Shown here in pieces: positions 1-9,800 of a DNA stretch of 13,710 nt (position 1 is the stretch's first letter; each line of letters opens with the position of its first letter). Under the pieces are notes generated by a model. That model saw only the letters and a list, made by a program, of their open reading frames with translations, did not search any database and was not told where the DNA came from. The position numbers and the translations under genes are program-made. This stretch comes from Cephalothrix simula. Its lineage: Eukaryota; Nemertea; Palaeonemertea; Archinemertea; Cephalotrichidae. Location: the NCBI GenBank assembly GCA_035591015.1, contig JAXIUW010112227.1, positions 1 to 13,710 of the forward strand. The letters are read 5' to 3'.

Positions 1-23
1 CCCAAGTTAACATTGCATAATAG

Positions 24-117
24 ATTTATACGCATAGTTAACTCTCATGGTAAACTCTCTAAGTAAAATCAGACGAGGTTGAAAACAATGGAAAAGAGAG
101 TTAACTATCGTATAAAT
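24..117. repeat. Small foldback: 22-23 nt inverted arms
   Basis: The arm at 24-46 is the reverse complement of 96-117 except for one extra base; both contain the GTTAAC palindrome. They are separated by 49 nt. The right arm overlaps the start of the 57-bp tandem repeat. The arms could form a stem-loop or be the remnant of a small MITE. Confidence 0.75.
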
Positions 118-224
118 ATTAACAAATGATCATAATGAATACAAATGTAATGTTTCATGCAAATAGTTATAAATATTAACAAATGATCATAATGAATACA
201 AAAGTAATGTGTCATGCAAATAGT
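111..224. repeat. 57-bp tandem duplication, two copies
   Basis: Copies at 111-167 and 168-224 begin TATAAATATTAACAAATGAT and differ at two positions, so the duplication is recent. No coding potential is seen. Confidence 0.9.
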
Positions 225-579
225 TTGCGTCTCATGTTACATGTATGTCGCAGACCCATAATAAATTTTTAGTAGTTCAGTTGAGTAGAATTAAAATTTT
301 TTGACACCGATCGACAGTCGGCTATACGATCGTCATTGGCTTTATTTCTCTATTAATTTTATACAGCAAAAAAATAATATACAGTAACAACGGCATAACC
401 GTGTTTTGTAAATTTTTTGCTATGGGCATAACCCAAAAGCAGGAGTGATCATAAAATATTTCTATGCAGCTGGTCTATGTTTATATTACTATAGATGCAA
501 AAATAATTTTAAACGACCACAAAGACCAAAACAAAAAAGCACACCGGTGATCTGGGAGCACATGCTGGGAGCGCACATG
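225..579. other. Upstream non-coding stretch
   Basis: AT-rich sequence without a supported gene. It holds minor direct repeats (GGCATAACC at 392-400 and 425-433). No convincing TATA box or initiator can be assigned; the promoter may lie here or further upstream. Confidence 0.4.
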
Positions 580-598
580 AATAGATAGATAGATATAG
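580..598. repeat. Short ATAG microsatellite
   Basis: About four ATAG units occur in a row, the last one disturbed. It is a simple-sequence tract with no assigned role. Confidence 0.7.
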
Positions 599-653
599 TG
601 TACTTAAATTTCGCTATAGACTCTAAGCCACAATGTTTAGACTGCATTTTCTT

Positions 654-703
654 ACAATGTTCTTCAAACATTGTGAAAACAATGTTCTTCAAACATTGTG
701 AAG
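654..703. repeat. Twin 25-bp tandem units, each a perfect hairpin
   Basis: Units begin at 654 and 679 and are identical over 24 nt. Each is itself an inverted repeat: ACAATGTT, five-base loop CTTCA, AACATTGT. A further CACAATGTTT lies at about 630. The pair ends about 20 nt before the candidate splice donor at 724, so it would lie in the 5' leader if transcribed. Confidence 0.85.
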
Positions 704-723
704 CATAGTAGATCCTAGAATAA

Positions 724-803
724 GTATGTGAATGGATGACATATTCAGAATTTTTCAGAATCTTTTAAAAGTTTGCAAATTATTTGTTTTCGTTTTATTT
801 CAG
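724..803 (+). other. Candidate 80-nt intron in the 5' leader (donor 724, acceptor 803)
   Basis: The acceptor is strong by eye: a T-rich stretch across about 780-800 runs into CAG at 801-803, and the next base begins ATG. A GTATGT hexamer at 724-729 could be the donor, giving an 80-nt intron. The open frame continues upstream through this stretch to an ATG at 732, but those 24 codons read as low-complexity Phe/Leu/Val-rich sequence, as a translated polypyrimidine tract would. The acceptor is more certain than the donor, which could lie further upstream or outside the window. Confidence 0.55.
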
Positions 804-875
804 ATGCATTCAATAAATTTAGAAGGAAAAAAATTGTTGGTTCTCCTAAATTTTATTGTATTTTGTACAAGTAGT
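804..875 (+). other. Signal peptide of the giant protein
   Basis: From M25 the protein has a short basic n-region ending in GKK, a hydrophobic core LLVLLNFIVF and a small-residue c-region CTSS just before HFRGG. Cleavage is likely after S47 or S48. This arrangement is canonical for secretion and is lost if translation starts at 732, where a longer, less regular N-terminus precedes it. Confidence 0.8.
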
Positions 876-3800
876 CATTTCAGAGGAGGATTATTTACAA
901 TCCATACCACTGAGGATATCAATAAAGAGCTTGACAGTGCTAAAGTTGTTCTGAACTTCAGATTGGGATGGAGAAGAAGTTATGGAAGCTCCACATATTG
1001 CGATGCCAACACCATTAAGTCTAACAACTTAATTGGGCCATCTGAAAACATAGCCTGTAAACTTGGATGCAGCAAGGGTTCGTATAGAATTGGGTCTCTT
1101 AGCAACACTAGGTTTCATTGCACTGACTTCAGTAAAGTAGAAGATTGGACAGTGGGCGAAAGAAGTGTTTATCTAAGCTTACCAATAGCAGCTTTTTCAG
1201 CTTCTTATTCCGGTGGTGATTGGATAGCTTTAAGAAAAGGTGGTGGCAGCTGGGAAATGAGGCTGCACTTTAACTTCACAAAAATATTATCAATACGTCG
1301 ACAGAATGCCTCTCCTCAAACAAAAATGACCCCGATCCTTAGACTTCAGAAGGGTTGCAATCATACTGTTACAATCCCTGTTGAAGATGCTGATGGAGAT
1401 GAAGTCAGATGCAGATGGGCAGAGGCAAAAAACGGAGAGTGTGCTGGAGTTTGCAGAGTTTTTCCTTATGCACAGCTCGATGAAAGAAGATGCTTGCTGC
1501 TTGTCAAATTGCCTGAATCTGTGCCCATTGGATATTACGCAATCGCAATTCAAATTGAAGACTTTGCTGATCAAACAGACATACATCCTTTAAGTAGCAT
1601 TCCTCTTCAGTTTCTGTCGTATGTATTTTCATCGCAAGGATCCTGCTACAGTAAGCCAGAATTCAATTATCCCACACCACATGATGGATCCTGCTTAGCT
1701 GCACCTTTTGATAATACATTTACGTTAGAATTGATAGCCCGTACCGGCAAGCCAGAAATCTCGATTACTGGCATTGAAACACAATCACCACCTGGGATGC
1801 TTAAGTCTCTAATCGCAAAAAAAGGAAACTTTGCCTGGTCTGTAAATATTACATGGGAACCACTAAAATCACAATATGGTCCAAATATATTCTGCTTCAC
1901 GGCATCCGATAGTGCGAAGTTAGTGTCTGACCAGCGATGTTTGACTCTACTTGCTGGAATAAAAGCACCAACACCTTTAAAAGGTAAAATGTCACCTAGA
2001 CGATCAGTATTTCCTGATAATAGTCAATGGGAAATAGAATTCGACGAAGCCATTTTCAGACCGAAACGTTCAGCATATGTAAGATTTAAAAACGAAAACG
2101 ACATTGATGAGTTTGTCATTGATACAGCCACATCCATGTCAGCAGTCTTTCCAGATCAAGGAGCACTTCCGAAACTGATATTAAATACAAAATTTCGTCT
2201 TGTTGAGAAAAGTACTTACCATATTGTATTTGATAGAGGAATCGTGGTTGGAAAACAGTTTTGTGGACCGGAATGTGAAGCAATGACAAATCCCTCATAT
2301 TGGTTATTTAAAGTAAAGGATGTTACTCCACCCTTAATATCCTTTGCAGTAAAACCAACTTATTCGAATTCTACGATCCTATTAACATGGCTATACGACG
2401 AAAACGTCACCGAGAGTTGTTCTTTACAGACAGCTATCACAATCCCTGTTGCCTGCAATTTCTCATTTTATAGAGAGTCTCTAACCGAAGGGTACCACAC
2501 ACTCTATATCCAAGCAGAGGATGAGGTAAAAAATAGCATACAGTACAATGCACAGTGGTATGTAGATTTGACTAAACCTATTGTTATGGTAAGAAATAAA
2601 CCAGGAACAATATCAAATCAACCTTCTTGGAGATTTAATTTAGGGTGCAAAGATATTAGTCCTTGTACATTTACCTGTAAACTGAATTTGGAAGATCCTA
2701 GGCTTTGTACATCAAACTTTTGGGTTGAAGGTTTGAAGGAAGGTAAACAAGTACTTACTGTGTTTGCCACAGATGCAGTTGGAAACATAGGACCAGAACA
2801 AACTTTTCAATGGATAACAGACTTTACACCACCAGTTTTCAAGACAGTACCAGCAGTTAGTGTCAAGTGTGGTAATTCATTAAAGCCTGAAGATATTGGT
2901 TATCCTGTCATTATAGACGATCTAACAGACATACCGGATTTGACTTTTAAAGACTACCCTGCTGAAAAATGTCAAATTAAACGTCATTGGACGGCAACTG
3001 ATGATGCAAAGAATGAGGTTACAGTGATACAGACCATAGAAATAACAGATTCTATAGCTCCAATAGTGCACGAGCCAGCAGAGCAATTTATACCATGTGG
3101 AAGTGCTGAAAAGTTCGGTAAAGAAGAGCTAAATGTCACATCTTTGTGCGAAAGAAAACTGAATATAACATTCAAAGATTCAATTCCCATAACAAAATGC
3201 GGCATAAGAATAACTCGTGAGTGGATGATAGAGGATGATTGTGAAAAAATAACAATATTTCGTCAGGTAATTAAGGTTCTGAACCAAACAGATCCGATTC
3301 AACCGAGGAATGGCGAAATTAATACTCCTTTAAACCAGGCATTAGAATGGCCACAATACCCAAATTCAATTAAATACCATGCATATATTTGGAAAAAAGA
3401 TTCACTTGATAATACAGTTCCAGAAATAGTGACGAGTTTCCAATATTATCGACAACCATCTTCTTTACTTCCAAATACATATTATATGTGGAAGGTGGTA
3501 TATATTGTACTTATGAATGGACACGAAACTGCTATTCCCAGCCCAATATGGGGTTTTAAAACAGAACCACTGGCTGATCTTAGTGTTGAATCACTAAATA
3601 TTCCAAAAACAGCATTTTCTGGATCTCCAATTAAAGTATCATGGACCGTAAAAAATATTGGAAATTCAACTACAAGTGCGTCCACATTGGTGTGGAATGA
3701 TGGAGTGTATATCGGTAAAAGCATTCGTTATGATGATGCAAAATTAAGTGCAAGGGTTAAAATTAATAGCATAATTTACCCCAATGATGGCTATCATAAG

Positions 3801-6800
3801 GAAATTTCGATAAAGTTAAGTCCTAAAGATATAGGTAGTTTCTATTTTTTTCTACATACTGATATGTATCGCCAAGTTCGAGATTACACCTTCGAAAATA
3901 ATTTGTTGCGGTCAGAGATGGCTATGGAAGTTAGGTTATCTCCACCTCCCAATCTGGTTGTAAAATCGGCATTTATTGTTGGATCAAGTTATTCTGGAAA
4001 GGAAACTACAATGCAATGGGTTGTTTCAAACATAGGAATCGGCATAACTTTGGCGACAAGTTGGTATGACAGCATATACTTTTCTTCAGATGAAGAATTG
4101 AGTAAAGATGACTATCTGCTCAAAAGGATGGCCCACAATGGGGCACTAATATCAGGGAGTGACTACAAAGCAAATGCAAAAGTTATGATCCCTAATGCTG
4201 TTTATGGCGAATATTTTCTTATCTTAGTTGTTGATAGCAATGACGATGTTTATGAACATTTCGATGAAAAGGATAATATTAAAGTTTTTCCTCTTCAGGT
4301 AACACTGTCACCAACACCAGATTTAACTGTTAACAAGATAGAAGTACCTTCAAATCTGATGACGAGCAACACCCTTACAGTTAAATATTGGGTAAAAAAT
4401 ACTGGTGCCGGATTCCCGTTTGAACCTGTATGGGTCGACACCTTTACATTATCATCAGTTCAAGATGGTCATGTATACTCACAGCAAAAGCACTACATAT
4501 ATAATACACTTCCTCCTAGTGCAACATACCAGAAGGAATTCACGTACATTATTCCTCCAGAAATGATAACGGGAAAATACAGCATTTCAGTGGAGACTGA
4601 TTCAAGAAACGATATTTTGGAGTTCAATGCTGATTCCAACAACATGGCATTAAAAGTTATTCACATTACACAGGCTTTACCCGATCTCTGCTTGCAAAAT
4701 AGTTCAGTTTTTGCAAAGGAAGAACCGTTTGCAAACTTTGTTAATTTTAATTTGACTATTGTAAACAATGGTATGGGAAGAATTCAACATGTTTCATGGA
4801 TTGATGAAATTAAACTTACGAATATACTTACATCAAAATCAAGTGTGCTGCTCGATCAAAAGCAGAATACGCCAATGGTAAACCAAGACACATATTCCAT
4901 TAATGAAAAAATACCCTTGGGTGAGAAAATATTCGGAAAGTTTGAGGTATCATTACGGATTAATATAAAAAACACCATATACGAAAGCAAAGACTGTTCA
5001 AAAGAAGTCAAATTAAAAACTATTGATATTAAAAAACGAGAAGTCAAAATAGAAATAACAGATATAATCCTATTAAAATTTTCGTCTGAAGCAGGATCGA
5101 ATATTTCATTAACTTGGACAGTGGAAAACATCGGTGAATTGTCCGAAACAGCAAAATGGTATCAAAACGTCAATTTTATCAAGCCAGATGGTGAAAAAAT
5201 ATTGATGAAAAAAGTAGTAGGCCCAACACCGCTGCATGTAAGGAATGCCTCAACACAAGGTGTGAATATAACTATTCCAATACATTTCGTTGGGAAATAC
5301 CAACTGTTAATCACGTGTGTTTTTTCTAGGGATACAACTCCTGAAAACTGTATCCAAAACCAGCATGTTAACTTTGAAGTTTTAACACCGCCAACACCGG
5401 ACTTGGTAATATCAGATTCAATAATTAGTTTTCGAAGCACAAACTCCGCGTCTAGATTGCTAATAGTGAAAACTGTTGTAACAAACATCGGGAACAGCAT
5501 GAAACAAAAACAATCATGGAAAAACTCAGTCTGTCTTATCAAAGAACCACTAGTACATACTAATCAAGAGGTGAAGGGACTGAAATCAGTACTGCCGATG
5601 ACCCAAAGAATGTTGTCCGGTGATACAATCACTGTCAGCCACATTCTTACACTTCCTAGGAATACAAAAGGATATTACAATCTTATAGCAGAGATAGATA
5701 TTGAAAATCAAATTAATGAAATCAATGGTGAAAATAATAATATCTGGAAAAATAAATTACCCATATTAATAAATGAAGTTCTTCCACCAAAACTAATACT
5801 TTCTTCATCGATAAAAAACCTAAAAAATAGATGGCCCACAGGAGAAATAATAGATATCACATATGAGGTAAAATGCAGTGAAAATTGTCAAATCGAAGCA
5901 TCATCGTGGTATGATGGAGCTTACGCTTTGGCTGCAACAGAAGGTACAAGAACGAAACTAGAAGTAATAAATAGTGGTGTGAGAATTGAAACTGTTCTCC
6001 AAAGTTCAATGCCAAGTAAACTTATTGGGTATACCAATAATCTTCATGTCAAAGTACCTTATGGCTTGAACTCAAATTATACAATTTACCTTATCCCTGA
6101 TGTCAATAATGTTTTAGGAATGTTAAATTCTGATATTGCATATGTCATTAAAAAAACTATCACAATTGAACCAGGAAAATTGACAGATCTAATAACAACT
6201 TTCAACGGGAAACCAGAGGAGAAAGTCGTATCAGGAGATCTTAACGTATTAAAATATGGCGTTATAAATATTGGTGAAGGAGTATCTACAGGCAGTTGGT
6301 ATGATACTCTTCTTCTAAGTACTGATTCCGAACTTGATCAGTTTGATATAGTTCTGACATCTATTGAGCGTAAAAAAGAACTGTCAAGGCAAGAGTTCTA
6401 CAACAACACACTTGAGTTTTTTCTACCGTATGATTTGGCACTTTCACAATATTACTTGCTTCTTCTAACTAATAGTGACAAACGAATTTTTGAAAAATAT
6501 TATCACAACAACTTAGCCATGATGATTATTACTGTTGAAAATGCACCAGCTCTTGATATAAAAACGCATAGTGTTGCACAAACTAAAACTGATACACTTT
6601 ACAATGAGAGTATTCAATTCTCATACAAGGTTTCCAATGATGGTGCGCTATCAGTAAAAGGGTATTTTTGTGATAGTGTTTACTTGTCTCATGACAAGAA
6701 ATGGGATATTGCAGATACTCGGGTATCAGGACCTAAATGTGGGCATTTCAAACTTGGATCAAAAACTCAAAATCCAACAGACACAGAGTCCCGTACCCAA

Positions 6801-9800
6801 CAAGGATTCATACCTAAGATAAAAGAGGGATCATACACCCCAATTGTAAAGACAAGAACTAATGTCCGGGACCTAAATTTGACTAACAATATTGGGGTCA
6901 GTAGTAAAGAAATAAAAATTACCCCTCCATTGATTAGAGTAAATGAGAAAAAGACGATTCAGATAAACACTAATGATAACATTGTTTACAAAATAAAAGA
7001 TGTGAAAGATGGGATTGGACTACTAGTTAATTTAGTTACATCTTCCAAAAAGGCATATCATCAAATGTACTTAAAATGGCAAAATCCTCCAACAATGTAT
7101 AAGTACGACTCAAAATCTCCAGAACAAAAGATATCCCCACAGCATGTAATTGTTCCTCTTACAAAAGGGGGTAGTTACTATCTACAGATTGAAAGTATGA
7201 GTGTCTTTACCACATCCTACTCAGTGACTTTGGATGTCAAAGAAGCAAAGTTTGACGTGACTTCTGTATTTCCATTGACCATTTCATCAAATGGGAATGC
7301 AACATTGAAGGTAAATGGATTGATGTTTCCAGAAAAAATTAAAGCATGCCTAATGCTTTCTTCTAAAACTAGTATCTATGCATCAGATATAGAAAAAGTT
7401 AATTCAGAGTTGATCTATGCTACCTTTAGCGTAAATAGAATCCCACATGGTAAATACACACTTAAATTAGAAACAGAGGATGAAAAAACAGCCCAAAATG
7501 AAGAACCTATAGAAGTTGTTTCTGGGCTCGCAGGAACTCTTGATATGAAAATTTCTAAGCCACCACCTATTCGCCCTGGTGGAAAAGGTATATTTCAAGT
7601 CACAGTAAGTAACGTTGGTTACAGTGACATAAACACACCAGTCTTATCAATTCACACAGATGGTAAAACTAAAATCCATAATATTGAAAGTGAACCTGAT
7701 ATTCCTCCGGATAGAGAATATATGTTTTTACCAATTATAAAAAATGAGCCAGGAAGGGTTATTCCACCTCGAACGACTCGTCTTTTTAGTTTCTATTGGA
7801 TACCAGGTGAAACGTTCACTGGAATAGAAAAAATATACCTGTCAAAAGTCGATGATTCGTTCCTTAGTAAATTTATAGAGAAATCCTACAATACTCTCAG
7901 ACTGAAAAATGTAAAGGAAAATACATGGAAAACAATATGGAACAATTTTAAATCATGTAGCGGAAATGATGGAGAATCTTTCTCAAGGAGTATAAGGGAG
8001 ATGGCAAATGCGATAAAAAGTGGTTCAATGACATTATTTCCATTATCAGCATATGTAAGTAATATGATCTTAATTGCAGATGGTCAACTCATATCAGAAA
8101 AAATTTTTGAATTAGACGATATAGCACTCCCAAACACAATGCCACTATTAAAGCTTTCGTTTCAACGTTATTACCCCATTTCGATTTCACAAAGAGAGGG
8201 TTCTGGTCCACTTGGACAAGGTTGGGTTGTGAAATTATTTGAGATGAAACTGACAAAAACATTAAATGATATTATTTTGTCTATAGAGAGAAAACACTAC
8301 ACATTCAAAGAAGTGGTAAGCGGAAAATTCAAATGTGATACGCTTCCTTTAGATGTAATAAGCGTAGAAAATGATTCTTTATTATACTCTTACTCTACAA
8401 CGGGTCTAATGTACACTTTTGACAAAAATAATGGAGCACTGAGTAGAATCCAAGAAAAGGCCAAAGAAGAATACATAAATGTTCAGCGAGATCAGAAAAT
8501 GAAGATAATAGGATTGAAACATTCCAATAAAGAAATGATGACTTTCAACTACAACAGTGAAAACAAAATTTCATCCGTGAAATTGTTGGATAAATGTGGA
8601 GATTTGTTGCTTAAGATTTTGTTCCTTTACAAAGACGGCAAACTTGAGACCGTTGTGAAGAATGAAAAGTCCGTTCATTATGGTTACAATGCAAATGGTG
8701 ATTTAAAAGAAGTAGTAGAACAAAACGGGGATAAAAAATTACTTAAATATGACAGAAAACATCGCCTAAAAACAATTGAGACAGTAACAGCAAACAAAAT
8801 CACATTAAGTAAAATTGAAATTGATATAGATTGCAAAGGCCTTGCTACTGTGCACACTAGTCCTGGAAACTTTCAATCAAAAATCCAAGTTGGGATAGGT
8901 GGTATTATTACCAGAATTACACCGGCAGTAGGGTACCCTGAAAATTTTGTACGGAACCCTTTAACAAAAAGAAAAGCAATAATAATTAATGATTCTGATA
9001 TAAACTCTGAAAGTTATGATCCTAAGACCAATATACTTACTTATACACGTGGTAATGGTGACGAAATAAACGCCGAATTAGATGAAGATGGCGAGCCTGT
9101 AAAATTATTTGATACCAAGGGTACCATTGCTAAATTTGCATATTCAGTAGGTCAACAAATTATAACATTTGCTGATGATAGCACTGAAATAACAATGTTT
9201 GATTCGAAAAATTTAATCAAGGAAAGGATTTTACGTGACAAATCAAAAATAAGTTTCGAATACGGTCCAGAGAAAATGATTATGAAACAAACCACAGCTA
9301 AAGACGTCATCCATTTTGAATACAACAAGAACAAGTTAACAGGAATAACAAGTTCATATGGTAAGACAATTGTAGCTTATGACGTAAATGGATTTCCGAA
9401 AACTATTACTTATCCTGAGGGGATAAAGCTAAATTATAATTTCAACAAATTTGGACAAAGAACATCTTTATCATCAAGTAATGGGTATTTTCTGAGGTAT
9501 GAATACAACGATGATCGGAAACTTGCAAAAGTTAAAAACAGCGATGGATCAGTGTTGGCTAAATTCCAGTATGACAACAAAGGACGACTTGAGAAAAGGG
9601 TACTTCAAAATGGATTTGTCACAGAATACTCCTATGAAACAGGATCTATGCGTTTAAAAGAAATAAAAAATTTGGATAAAGATAAATCAGTAATTTCCCG
9701 CTATCAATACAAATACAATGGACAAGGATATAGAATAGAAACCCAGACCAAAACAGGTTCATGGAAGTACAAATATGATATTGCGGGGCAACTTTTGTCC

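Noticed and set aside
307-332. CGATCG direct repeat and short CCGA/TCGG stem
   Set aside because: Too short to distinguish from chance.
489-692. Minus-strand frame of 67 codons in the upstream region
   Set aside because: It reads through the twin hairpin repeats and has no recognisable domain or convincing start context.
1-731. CRISPR array or tRNA in the repeat-rich upstream region
   Set aside because: There are only two copies of each repeat with no regular spacers, and no cloverleaf-like sequence was seen.
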